This document shows positions 46,069-53,754 of a stretch of 55,755 nt of DNA, one piece after another. Every line of letters begins with the position of its first letter. Position 1 is the stretch's first letter. The notes beneath the pieces were generated by a model. It was not told where the DNA came from. It was given only the letters and a program-made list of their open reading frames with translations, and did no database searches. Position numbers and translations under genes: made by a program. The stretch is from NCBI GenBank assembly GCA_017464425.1, contig JAFUDX010000026.1:1-55755 (forward strand), read 5' to 3'. The stretch comes from Treponema sp. GTDB lineage: Bacteria; Spirochaetota; Spirochaetia; Treponematales; Treponemataceae.

Positions 46069-46449
46069 ATGAAAATCTCAAAAGTATTCGTTTCAGTATT
46101 CGCTTCTGCGTTCATGATTTGCTCGGCAACAGCATTTGCGAACGGTAAGTCTGATTCAGAAGCCACCGCGCAGGCTGTCGAAAAATCGGCAAAAGAAACA
46201 ACAGTGGCTGCTAAAACAACAGCCAAAGAAACAAAAGAAGCTGCCAAAACAACCGTAAAAGAAGGCGAAAAGGCTGCTGTCGAAACAAAAGAAGAATTCA
46301 AAGAAGCAGGAAAAGCCGTTGGAAACGCAGGCAAAGAAGTCGGAAGCGCTGCAAAAGAGGCTGGCAAAGAAATCGGCTCAGCGGCCAAAGCATTCGGCAA
46401 AGGTGTCAAAGAAGCATTTACATCAGATTCAGACTCAAAAAAGAACTAG
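46069..46449 (+). CDS. Secreted amphipathic Lys/Ala/Glu repeat protein
   Basis: 126 residues. A signal peptide (about 1-24) ends A-T-A-F-A. The mature part is nearly all K, E, A, T, G and S. It has loose 11-residue periodic units such as A-K-T-T-A-K-E-T-K-E-A and G-K-E-V-G-S-A-A-K-E-A, which would form an amphipathic helix like LEA or apolipoprotein repeats. Function is unknown. It is co-transcribed with the LolA-like protein (10-bp gap, GGAAGG ribosome site), suggesting a lipid-surface or envelope-stress role as inference. The downstream palindromic element starts just before its stop codon. Confidence 0.75.
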   Translation: MKISKVFVSVFASAFMICSATAFANGKSDSEATAQAVEKSAKETTVAAKTTAKETKEAAKTTVKEGEKAAVETKEEFKEAGKAVGNAGKEVGSAAKEAGKEIGSAAKAFGKGVKEAFTSDSDSKKN

Positions 46450-46501
46450 ATTCTGAAACAAAGCGCGAACGGCAATGAAAGTTCGCGAGTTCAGCATGAC
46501 A
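46446..46501. repeat. Dispersed palindromic element with nested stem, upstream of kduI
   Basis: Minus-strand reading: TGTCATGCTGAA, then CGCGAAC (complement 46481-46487) pairing with GTTCGCG (complement 46464-46470), then TTCAGAATCTAG. Outer arms are 46449-46457 with 46489-46497. It starts within the stop region of the repeat-protein gene and ends 1-2 nt before the AAGGAG ribosome site of kduI. Confidence 0.7.
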
Positions 46502-46512
46502 AGGAGCAAAAA

Positions 46513-47355
46513 ATGGATATTCGTTATTCAACAGGAAAAGAGCCGTTCAAAAGAATGACTACCGAAGAAATGCGTGAGGAATTCCTCATTCAGAACATTT
46601 TCATCAAAAATGATGTCACCGCGGTTTACAGCCACATCGACCGAATTGTTACGCTCGGCGCAATGCCCGTTGATGAGACTATTCGCCTCGACAAAAACAT
46701 CGATGCCATGAAGGATTTCGGCGTTGATTTCTTCCTACAGCGTCGTGAGCTCGGCATGATTAACATTGGCGGAGACGGCGTTGTGGTGGCAGACGGCACA
46801 ACCTACGAAATCAAGCACTACGACGCTCTTTATCTTGGCGCGGGCACAAAAGAAGTCACGCTCGCTTCAAAAGACGCAAAAAATCCTGCGAAATTCTACA
46901 TGAACTCAACTCCGGCTCACCACACCTACCCAAGCCGAATCATCACCTACGAGCAGGCGAACCACATTCACATGGGAAGCGCGGCGGAATCAAACGACCG
47001 CACAATCAACCAGTACATTCACCCGTCGGTTTTGGACACCTGCCAGCTTTCAATGGGCATGACTCACCTCGAAACAGGCTCTGTTTGGAACACAATGCCC
47101 GCTCACACGCACGAGCGCCGCATGGAAGTCTACTTCTACTTCGACTTCCCCGAAGACCATGTTGTCTTCCACATTATGGGCGAGCCACAGCAGACCCGCC
47201 ACCTCGTTATGCACAATAACGAAGCCGTCATCAACCCAAGCTGGTCAATCCACTCAGGCTGTGGCACGAGCAACTACACCTTCATCTGGAGCATGGGCGG
47301 CGAAAACCGCACATACACGGATCAGGATTGGATCCGCACCCCAGATTTACGATAA
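46513..47355 (+). CDS. kduI: 5-dehydro-4-deoxy-D-glucuronate isomerase
   Basis: 280 residues, the normal KduI length. It is a cupin with metal ligands in M-P-A-H-T-H-E-R-R-M-E-V-Y (His, His, Glu) and a later His in the W-S-I-H-S-G block, and it ends D-L-R like other KduIs. It converts the unsaturated-uronate product 4-deoxy-5-ketouronate to 2,5-diketo-3-deoxygluconate during pectin breakdown. KduD, the next enzyme, is not in the window. AAGGAG lies 7 nt before the ATG. Codon use is restricted, suggesting good expression. No promoter is obvious, so it may be read from the upstream unit through the palindromic element. Confidence 0.95.
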   Translation: MDIRYSTGKEPFKRMTTEEMREEFLIQNIFIKNDVTAVYSHIDRIVTLGAMPVDETIRLDKNIDAMKDFGVDFFLQRRELGMINIGGDGVVVADGTTYEIKHYDALYLGAGTKEVTLASKDAKNPAKFYMNSTPAHHTYPSRIITYEQANHIHMGSAAESNDRTINQYIHPSVLDTCQLSMGMTHLETGSVWNTMPAHTHERRMEVYFYFDFPEDHVVFHIMGEPQQTRHLVMHNNEAVINPSWSIHSGCGTSNYTFIWSMGGENRTYTDQDWIRTPDLR

Positions 47356-47365
47356 ACAGTAAATT

Positions 47366-47390
47366 GCGAGAATCGCACTGCGATTCTCGC
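47366..47390. terminator. Near-perfect palindrome between convergent kduI and folE2
   Basis: GCGAGAATCGCA (47366-47377), one central C, TGCGATTCTCGC (47379-47390). The 12-bp arms match fully. No T-run follows on either strand, so termination is possible but unproven. Confidence 0.5.
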
Positions 47391-47399
47391 GGTGCGGGC

Positions 47400-48167
47400 T
47401 TATTCCTCATATTGGGCACAAGCGTAGGCGTTGTGATAGTGAATGCTTTCCTCTGTTTCGGCCTCAACGGTAAACCATTTAAAATCCATTTGCTTTAATC
47501 CTAAATACACTTCTCGCACAACATCTTCTACAAAGCGCGGATTGTCGTAGGCATGTTCGGTGACAAATTTTTCGTCTTGGCGTTTGAGCACGGAGTAGAG
47601 TGAAGTTGAGGCACAGCTTTCTATCATCGAGATGACATCTTCAATCCAAAAGAATTTTGAGTACAGTACTTTGATTTTCACAAATCCACGCTGATTGTGC
47701 GCCCCGTATTCAGAAATAGCCTTTGAGCACGGACAAAGTGTTGAAATCGGTACTTTGATTGAAATAAAGAATTTTGAATCGTTTGTTGTTGCTTCCCCTT
47801 CATATGAGCACTGATATTCCATAAGCCCCGCACTTTTGGTGACAGGGGCGGCTTTTTCGATAAAATAGGGGAACGTGATTCTGCCGAATGCGCGTTCTGC
47901 CTGAAGCTTGCTTCGGATTTCTTCAAGCATTTCCAGAAAATTGTTCATGGAAATGTCGTTGTGGTGTTTGTGAAACACTTCGATAAAGCGGCTCATGTGC
48001 GTGCCTTTAAAATTATGCGGCAAATTGACGAACAGATTGATTGTGCCAGTGGTGTTTTGCGTTTTGTGATTTTTATCGAGGACTTGAATCGGGTAGCGTA
48101 CATTTTTAACGCCTACTTTTTGAAGCGGAACGGCCCGCGTGTCGGGAGTGGATTGAATGTCTATCAT
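47400..48167 (-). CDS. folE2: GTP cyclohydrolase FolE2 (type IB)
   Basis: 255 residues. The type IB signature S-T-L-C-P-C-S-K with the catalytic Cys, and G-A-H-N-Q-R-G, are present. H-M-S-R-F lies in the N-terminal half and a conserved Glu in R-F-V-E-D-V. It converts GTP to dihydroneopterin triphosphate for folate or queuosine precursors and can use metals other than zinc. No other folate or queuosine gene is adjacent. The start follows weak A/G-rich DNA; the first ATG is used. Confidence 0.92.
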   Translation of the reverse strand: MIDIQSTPDTRAVPLQKVGVKNVRYPIQVLDKNHKTQNTTGTINLFVNLPHNFKGTHMSRFIEVFHKHHNDISMNNFLEMLEEIRSKLQAERAFGRITFPYFIEKAAPVTKSAGLMEYQCSYEGEATTNDSKFFISIKVPISTLCPCSKAISEYGAHNQRGFVKIKVLYSKFFWIEDVISMIESCASTSLYSVLKRQDEKFVTEHAYDNPRFVEDVVREVYLGLKQMDFKWFTVEAETEESIHYHNAYACAQYEE

Positions 48168-48226
48168 AGTTCTCTGTAATCATAGTCGATTTTCGTGAAT
48201 TAAAAAAGACTTTCTGTATTTGTTTG

Positions 48227-48255
48227 TTGGTCAAATCGTAAAGGTATGCTATAAT
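48227..48255 (+). promoter_or_regulatory. Promoter of the DUF1015 gene (leaderless)
   Basis: TTGGTC (48227-48232), exact 17-bp spacer, TATAAT (48250-48255), ATG 7 nt later at 48263. No ribosome site is present. The ATG at 48254 overlaps the -10 box and is not the start. Confidence 0.65.
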
Positions 48256-48262
48256 GCTTCTT

Positions 48263-49582
48263 ATGAAAACATTTGCAAAATACGGCGTGCAGATTCCAGA
48301 AATCCTGCTGCCTAAGACAATCGATTTAAAATCATGGTCAGTCATTGCCTGCGATCAGTACACGCAGGATAAAGCATATTGGAACACTGCGGCAGAATGT
48401 GCCGGTTCCCAGCCGTCTACGCTCAATTTGATTTTCCCGGAAGTCTATCTAAATGATGGAAACGGCGATGAGCGAATCAAAAAAATCAAAGAAACGATGA
48501 ATTTTTACTTGGATTCAGGCATTTTTACTTCTCAGGAAGAATGTGTCTATATCGAGCGAAAAACTGAATACGGAAGAACACGAAAAGGCTTGGTTGTGGC
48601 AGTTGATTTGGAAAAATACGAATGGAAGCCTGATTCAAAAGCCTTGATTCGTGCCACCGAAGCCACCGTTCCAGAGCGAATTCCTCCGCGCATGAAGATT
48701 CGCACGGGGGCAAGCCTTGAACTTCCGCATATTATGCTGCTTGCAAACGACCCCAAAGACGAGCTTGTGGGCGGTGCGGGTGCGCTTGCAAAAAAAAGCA
48801 GCCCGATTTATGACGGTGATTTGATGATACATTCTGGCCATATTACAGGCTGGCGCGTTGCGGGGAGCGAAGCGGAGCAGGTTTTGGAATCGGCTCTTGC
48901 TTCCCTTGCAAAAAACGGCACTGACAAAGACGGAAACACCTTCCTTTTTGCGGTAGGGGATGGAAATCATTCGCTTGCGACGGCAAAAGCGGTGTGGGAC
49001 GAGCATAAAAAGTCTCTCTCTGGTGCAGAACTGGAAAATTCGCCAGTTCGGTATGCGCTGGTCGAAATCGTAAACATTTACGATGAAGGCTTAACCTTTG
49101 AGCCTATCCATCGCGTGATTTTCAATCAGGATGCTGGCAAACTGATTCTTTTTATTGAAGAAAAGCTTGGTGGCGAAATCAAAACATTCGATTCAGAAAA
49201 AGAACTTGAAGATTTCGTTGCGGATAAAAATGCTGCTGGCGCACGGTACGGCTTTATTACAAAGTCGGGTGGGGCAGAAAAACTCTGCGTCCTTCAAACT
49301 TCCATCACGGATTTGGCGATTGCGGCATTACAGCCTGTGCTTGATGAATACCTGGATGCAACTTTGAGCGACAAAAAGAATGACATTGATTATATTCACG
49401 GAACAGAAGATGTCGTAAAGCTCGGAAAGCAAGAGAATGTCGTTTCGATTTTGCTTCCGCCGATTGCAAAAGACAGTTTCTTTGCCACAATCAACGGCAG
49501 AGGCCCGCTTCCGCGCAAATCATTTTCGATGGGCGAGGCGAGTGAAAAACGATTCTATGTTGAGGCGCGTAAGCTCTTCTAA
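48263..49582 (+). CDS. DUF1015 family protein
   Basis: 439 residues from ATG 48263 (M-K-T-F-A-K-Y-G-V). Conserved blocks are V-I-A-C-D-Q-Y-T-Q near residue 30, V-P-E-R-I-P-P-R-M in the middle and V-G-D-G-N-H-S-L-A-T-A-K near 235, typical of DUF1015. Members resemble the ADP-dependent serine kinase SerK in archaea, so a small-molecule kinase role is possible, but I cannot confirm it. It is preceded by a consensus promoter that predicts a leaderless mRNA. Its stop overlaps that of the convergent batB by 3 nt. Confidence 0.87.
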   Translation: MKTFAKYGVQIPEILLPKTIDLKSWSVIACDQYTQDKAYWNTAAECAGSQPSTLNLIFPEVYLNDGNGDERIKKIKETMNFYLDSGIFTSQEECVYIERKTEYGRTRKGLVVAVDLEKYEWKPDSKALIRATEATVPERIPPRMKIRTGASLELPHIMLLANDPKDELVGGAGALAKKSSPIYDGDLMIHSGHITGWRVAGSEAEQVLESALASLAKNGTDKDGNTFLFAVGDGNHSLATAKAVWDEHKKSLSGAELENSPVRYALVEIVNIYDEGLTFEPIHRVIFNQDAGKLILFIEEKLGGEIKTFDSEKELEDFVADKNAAGARYGFITKSGGAEKLCVLQTSITDLAIAALQPVLDEYLDATLSDKKNDIDYIHGTEDVVKLGKQENVVSILLPPIAKDSFFATINGRGPLPRKSFSMGEASEKRFYVEARKLF

Positions 49583-51231
49583 TAATCTGCTTCGCTGCTT
49601 TGGTTTTCGCCCGATTGCTGCATATTCCGCCATTTTTTGCCTTCTTGTTCATGAATCACCGTGAACAGTTCGCTTTTACTGTCGGAATTGTCAGCTTTTT
49701 CTTCGTGTATGCCTTGCAGCTCTGTTTTTCCTGATTTTGCCCGCTTTTGGACAAGTTCCCGCTCGCATAGTTCCAGATTTATTTTTGCGTTCAGATTTTT
49801 GGGATTCGCAAGAATCGCCTGCTTAAAATACTGCTTTGCTGTTTTAAAATCTCCCTGCCGCTCATAAATGATTCCCATGTTGTACACGGATGCACTCGTC
49901 AGTTCTGGCGGCATGTGTGTGTTTTCAAACTGAATCTGACTGAGCCGTTCACGCGCGGAATCAAGTTCGTTCATTGAAAGATAGGTCGCGCTCAAATCAA
50001 AAATCGCGTATTGGCTTGCAAGGGAATCTGCGGGTGCATTTTCGGCAACGGTAAGAAAATCTGCCGTCGCGTTGGTGTATTTTGATTCGTACCACGCCCA
50101 TGTTCCTTCAAGAATCTGTTTTTTTTCTGATGAGCATGAAGAAAAAGAACTGAAAACGGCAAAAAGAGCCGTTGAAAAAAGGAGTGCTTTGAGTTTTTTT
50201 AACCCCGATGGTGAAAATTCCGCGCATACAACAGAAAGGACAAGGCACAAAACTGCCAGAAAAATGAACACGGTGTGGTGATTCACATTCTGAACCTCGT
50301 ATGAAAAGGTTGTGTCATCATCTGAGCGCGGGTTTTGCTGTATGTTTGACAAAATTTTCCATGCCGAGCCTTGTTCTTTTGAGTCAACATAGTGGAGCAG
50401 TTTCTTTTCTCCGCGAATTGCGTGATATGAAGAGCGGTTTTCTGCCTTTTGTATGAGTTCTTTGATTGTTTTCGCTCTGAGTGCTGTTTTTACCCGTGTC
50501 ATGCCGTCTCCTGCGGTGATTTCCGTTTCTGTTTCTGAGCCGAATCCAATGAGCGTAACTGAAAGCCCGTGACTGAGCGCAGTTTCAAGGGCGGATTCAA
50601 GTCCGTTGTCCGTTTCGTCACCATCGGTAAACACCAAAATGTGCTGTTCTTTTGCAGATTGGGCAGGAATTGCATGTATGGCGGCTTCAATTCCCTTTCC
50701 GAGCGAGCTTCCTGAAGAAGTCATAAGCAACGGCGAGAGATTCGGAATCATATTTTCTAGTAAGGCGGCATCTTCTGTTTCTGGAATCGCAACGAATCCG
50801 TCTCCTTTTGCAAGCACGGCAGAAAATGATGATGAAGGAAGATTGCTCAAAAGAGATGACGCGTAGATTTTTGCGGCATCAAGGCGGGTGAGCTTTTGCG
50901 GACAATCTGGCGCAAGCATTGAATAGGAAATGTCAAAAACAAAGGTTATGTTGCTTCCGCTTTTGTGAACCGGGATTTTTTTTGTACCCCACGAAATTTC
51001 GCACAAGGCAAGAATCGTAAAAATCAGTGAGAGACTCGTAAGAATAATCCGTGAAAAAAAGGAAAATCTAAGCGAGCGCAAAAAAGATGACGAATTCGCG
51101 ATTTCTGAAGATGAGCCGAGTGATGTGGTGATTTTTTTGAATCGTGAGAAAACGAACAGCGTGAGCAGAAATATCACGGGAATAAGGAGAAAAAACGCCG
51201 GCTTTCCGATTGAAACTGACGAAATGCCCAT
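49579..51231 (-). CDS. batB: BatB-like VWA protein fused to a TPR (BatC-like) domain
   Basis: 550 residues from ATG 51231, with GGAGG 7 nt upstream; the stop of batA overlaps it as TGATG. Two N-terminal membrane helices (about 10-28 and 60-82) precede a VWA domain with MIDAS D-I-S-Y-S-M. T-D-G-D-E-T-D-N lies later in the domain. Two further helices (about 318-335 and 345-365) lead to TPR units (about 370-500) containing V-Y-N-M-G-I-I-Y-E-R-Q-G. The C-terminus is acidic. Bat proteins form envelope complexes linked to aerotolerance in Bacteroides and stress in Leptospira. VWA plus TPR in one chain matches BatB plus BatC. Confidence 0.87.
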   Translation of the reverse strand: MGISSVSIGKPAFFLLIPVIFLLTLFVFSRFKKITTSLGSSSEIANSSSFLRSLRFSFFSRIILTSLSLIFTILALCEISWGTKKIPVHKSGSNITFVFDISYSMLAPDCPQKLTRLDAAKIYASSLLSNLPSSSFSAVLAKGDGFVAIPETEDAALLENMIPNLSPLLMTSSGSSLGKGIEAAIHAIPAQSAKEQHILVFTDGDETDNGLESALETALSHGLSVTLIGFGSETETEITAGDGMTRVKTALRAKTIKELIQKAENRSSYHAIRGEKKLLHYVDSKEQGSAWKILSNIQQNPRSDDDTTFSYEVQNVNHHTVFIFLAVLCLVLSVVCAEFSPSGLKKLKALLFSTALFAVFSSFSSCSSEKKQILEGTWAWYESKYTNATADFLTVAENAPADSLASQYAIFDLSATYLSMNELDSARERLSQIQFENTHMPPELTSASVYNMGIIYERQGDFKTAKQYFKQAILANPKNLNAKINLELCERELVQKRAKSGKTELQGIHEEKADNSDSKSELFTVIHEQEGKKWRNMQQSGENQSSEADY

Positions 51232-52244
51232 CACAGTACCTCCAAAAGAAGAATTCGGCGAATAATCCAGCTTCCTGCAAAAAGAATGAGCGAAAGAATC
51301 AAAAAGTACGGATAGCAGTTTTTGTCGGAGGAACGGTAGCGGAATGTTTGAATCACTTCTTCCTGCTTGGAGATTTCTGAAAGTGAGGCAGAAAGCGATG
51401 AAAGCGTATCGATTCCAAAATACCGACCGCCCGCAATCACGGCAAGATTTTCGAGCGTAGAGGTGTCGAACGAGGATTCATAGAAGCCTGAGCGGATTTT
51501 CCCTGATTTTTTGTCAATGTATTCGATGGGAACCGAACCGCTTGTTCCGATTCCGAATGTGTACAGCGAAATGCCCCGTTCAGAAGCAAAGGTCGCCGCT
51601 GTCTCAGGATGTATGGAGCCGGCATTATTTTCGCCATCGGTTATCAGAATAATGCATTTTTTGGGGGCTTTGCTTGACTCCAAGTGATATATGGCCGTTG
51701 TAAGCCCAGTTCCGAGCGCAGTTCCTTCGCCCAGCGTGCCGATTTCAAGAGAATCAAGCTGGCGCAAAAAAAATTCCAAGTCAGTTGTGGGTGGAACGAT
51801 ACAGGCAGATTCGCTTGCCATTGCCACGATTCCGTACGATGCTCCGCGTTCTTTTGCGATGAGTGTGCGGATTCCCGTTTTTGCGGCCTCAAATCTGGTT
51901 GCTGTTCCGTTTACGAGCGAAATATCTTTTGCCGCCATAGAAGGACTGGTGTCGAGCACAAAAAGAATATCTGTTCCCCGTGATGTAAAAATCTTTTCCT
52001 GCTGGCGGATGATTGGATTGGCAAGCGCGACCACAAGAAAAAGAAATGAAAGCGCAGAAAAAATTTTTGCAATGACAGATGAAAGTGTTGCGACTGGATT
52101 TTTATATTCAAACGATGCGCCACCCCAGTCGGAAATCGTAAGCGGAAAAGCGATTTGTGATAGAAGCCCAAGCCGCCGAAGAATGTATAAAACGGGCAGA
52201 AGAAGAGCAAAACTGAGAAAAAAAGGGGCTTCAAATTGAATCAT
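51231..52244 (-). CDS. batA: BatA-like VWA membrane protein
   Basis: 337 residues from ATG 52244. Helices at about 6-24 and 55-78 precede a VWA domain with intact MIDAS D-T-S-P-S-M and T-D-G-E-N-N, and a final helix lies at about 312-330. The layout is that of BatA. In other bacteria the operon starts with moxR and a DUF58 gene; here the upstream neighbour is divergent pepT, so these two are absent at this locus. TATGCT ends 8 nt before the ATG without a good ribosome site, so the leader is very short. Promoters of batA and pepT overlap in the 54-bp gap. Confidence 0.87.
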   Translation of the reverse strand: MIQFEAPFFLSFALLLPVLYILRRLGLLSQIAFPLTISDWGGASFEYKNPVATLSSVIAKIFSALSFLFLVVALANPIIRQQEKIFTSRGTDILFVLDTSPSMAAKDISLVNGTATRFEAAKTGIRTLIAKERGASYGIVAMASESACIVPPTTDLEFFLRQLDSLEIGTLGEGTALGTGLTTAIYHLESSKAPKKCIILITDGENNAGSIHPETAATFASERGISLYTFGIGTSGSVPIEYIDKKSGKIRSGFYESSFDTSTLENLAVIAGGRYFGIDTLSSLSASLSEISKQEEVIQTFRYRSSDKNCYPYFLILSLILFAGSWIIRRILLLEVL

Positions 52245-52263
52245 CAAGACTTAGCATAGCACA

Positions 52264-52292
52264 TTGAGCAAGAAAAATCATCATGGTATACT
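52264..52292 (+). promoter_or_regulatory. Promoter of pepT (leaderless)
   Basis: TTGAGC (52264-52269), exact 17-bp spacer, TATACT (52287-52292), then TTTTTT and ATG at 52299. A transcript starting 7 nt after the -10 would begin with the start codon. Confidence 0.7.
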
Positions 52293-52298
52293 TTTTTT

Positions 52299-53474
52299 AT
52301 GCTGAATGATGAATTAAAATCCGTGCTTTTGGAAAATTTTTTGCGCTATGTAAAGATTTGGACGACTTCCGATTCTGATGCCGCTGATTCTGGAAGTCAG
52401 CCGTCAACGCCCCGCCAGTTTGATTTTGCGCATCTTCTCGAAACTGAATTGCGTGCGCTGGGATTGCAGGATGTTCGGGTCACAAAACACTGCTATGTGT
52501 ATGGATTTTTGCCCGCTTCTGTGGGCTGTGAATCGATAGAGCCGTTTTGCCTTTTGGCACATTTGGATACGGTAGAAGAAGTGAGCGGCAAAGATGTAAA
52601 TCCCCAGCTTTCTCAGGACGAAAACGGCGACACAATCATAAAAACCGATGGAAATACGCTTTTGGGTGCAGATGACAAAGCAGGAATCGCCGAAATTATG
52701 ACCGCGCTCAGTTATTTTAAACAAAATCCCCAAGTCGCGCATGGTCCGATTGAAGTCTGTTTTTCTCCAGACGAAGAAACAGGGCACGGCATGGACAATG
52801 TTCCGCTCGGTATAATCAAATCAAAATATGCGTACACTGTTGACGGCGGAAATAAGGGAGAACTTGAAACCGAGTGTTTCAATGCGTTTAAAAGCGAAGT
52901 CATCTTTACTGGCGTTTCTACACATACGGGGACTGCACGGGGCAAACTCGTAAATGCCGTTACAATGGCAGGAAATTTTCTTACGAATCTTCCCCGTCAT
53001 GAATCTCCAGAAACAACGGACGGCTATCAAGGATTTTACGCGCCCATGACAATCGACGGCTCCATCGAAAAAGCAAAAATCGTCCTGTTTTTGCGCGATT
53101 TTGATTCAGATGGCATGGAAAAGCGAAAAAAACTGGTTGAAACCATAGCCCAAAGCACCGCACTTTCTTTTGGCGGAAAAGCCGAAGTGATTCACACGCA
53201 GCAATATCTGAACATGAAGAGCGGATTTTCAAAGCGGCAAGATGTAATCGATAATCTTGTCGCCGCATACAAAGAAGCTGGAGTGGAGCCTGTATTTACG
53301 CCGATTCGCGGTGGCACAGACGGTTCCCGCCTTACCGAAATGGGAATCCCATGCCCCAATATTTTTACCGGCGGCCACAACTTCCATTCCCGAAGCGAAT
53401 GTGCCTCGCTCACAGAAATGCAAAAAGCCACAGAAGTGCTGATTAACTTGTGCAAAAAAAATCCTGCCGTTTAA
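52299..53474 (+). CDS. pepT: Peptidase T (tripeptide aminopeptidase, M20B)
   Basis: 391 residues. The two-zinc M20 ligands are in A-H-L-D-T, G-A-D-D-K-A-G, P-D-E-E-T-G-H-G (catalytic Glu first) and G-H-N-F-H-S-R near the end. I-R-G-G-T-D-G-S-R-L belongs to the C-terminal part of the catalytic domain. It removes the N-terminal residue from tripeptides in the cytoplasm. The last codons (K-K-N-P-A-V-stop) coincide, on the other strand, with the terminator of the convergent tRNA-Ala gene. The gene is predicted to have a leaderless mRNA. Confidence 0.93.
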   Translation: MLNDELKSVLLENFLRYVKIWTTSDSDAADSGSQPSTPRQFDFAHLLETELRALGLQDVRVTKHCYVYGFLPASVGCESIEPFCLLAHLDTVEEVSGKDVNPQLSQDENGDTIIKTDGNTLLGADDKAGIAEIMTALSYFKQNPQVAHGPIEVCFSPDEETGHGMDNVPLGIIKSKYAYTVDGGNKGELETECFNAFKSEVIFTGVSTHTGTARGKLVNAVTMAGNFLTNLPRHESPETTDGYQGFYAPMTIDGSIEKAKIVLFLRDFDSDGMEKRKKLVETIAQSTALSFGGKAEVIHTQQYLNMKSGFSKRQDVIDNLVAAYKEAGVEPVFTPIRGGTDGSRLTEMGIPCPNIFTGGHNFHSRSECASLTEMQKATEVLINLCKKNPAV

Positions 53475-53481
53475 GCAGGAT
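53454..53481 (-). terminator. Terminator of tRNA-Ala embedded in the 3' end of pepT
   Basis: On the minus strand ATCCTGC (complement of 53475-53481) pairs with GCAGGAT (complement of 53461-53467) and is followed by seven T (53454-53460). Arms match perfectly. Confidence 0.9.
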
Positions 53482-53486
53482 TACAG

Positions 53487-53559
53487 TGGAGACGATCGGA
53501 CTCGAACCGACCACCCTTTGATTGCGAACCAAATGCTCTACCAGATGAGCTACGCCCCC
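53487..53559 (-). tRNA. tRNA-Ala(CGC)
   Basis: 73 nt fold as a full cloverleaf. The acceptor GGGGGCG pairs with CGTCTCC and includes the alanine identity pair G3-U70. D arm, 5-bp anticodon stem and T loop TTCGAGT are normal. The anticodon loop TTCGCAA gives CGC, reading GCG. Discriminator A73 is followed by CTG, so CCA is added after transcription. Confidence 0.96.
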
Positions 53560-53571
53560 ATTTGTTACTCT

Positions 53572-53600
53572 ATTCTACACTTTTTTATAAGTTTGTACAA
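53572..53600 (-). promoter_or_regulatory. Promoter of tRNA-Ala
   Basis: Minus strand TTGTAC (53595-53600), 17-bp spacer, TAGAAT (53572-53577). The predicted start is 5-7 nt before the tRNA. Confidence 0.65.
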
Positions 53601-53664
53601 TAATACTTTGAAATTTTTTTTGAATCTATTGCGAAAGTGTCTTAAAGCGCATGTTCGGTTTGGG

Positions 53665-53697
53665 GAAAGAAAACGCCGCCCCCAAGCAGGAGCGGCG
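53665..53697 (-). terminator. Terminator of the porin-like gene
   Basis: Minus strand CGCCGC (53692-53697) pairs with GCGGCG (53674-53679), followed by TTTTCTTT. It lies just below the palindromic element at 53710-53736. Confidence 0.8.
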
Positions 53698-53709
53698 GTC
53701 GTGCAAGTG

Positions 53710-53744
53710 TGTCATTGTCGGGCGCGACCCGACAATATTTTGCG
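53710..53744. repeat. Dispersed palindromic element (3' UTR of the porin-like gene)
   Basis: TGTC, ATTGTCGGG (53714-53722), loop CGCGA, CCCGACAAT (53728-53736), ATTTTGCG. Perfect 9-bp arms. It shares the arm ATTGTCGG with unit 1 of the copy inside dus. Confidence 0.75.
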
Positions 53745-53754
53745 TTACGCTAGA

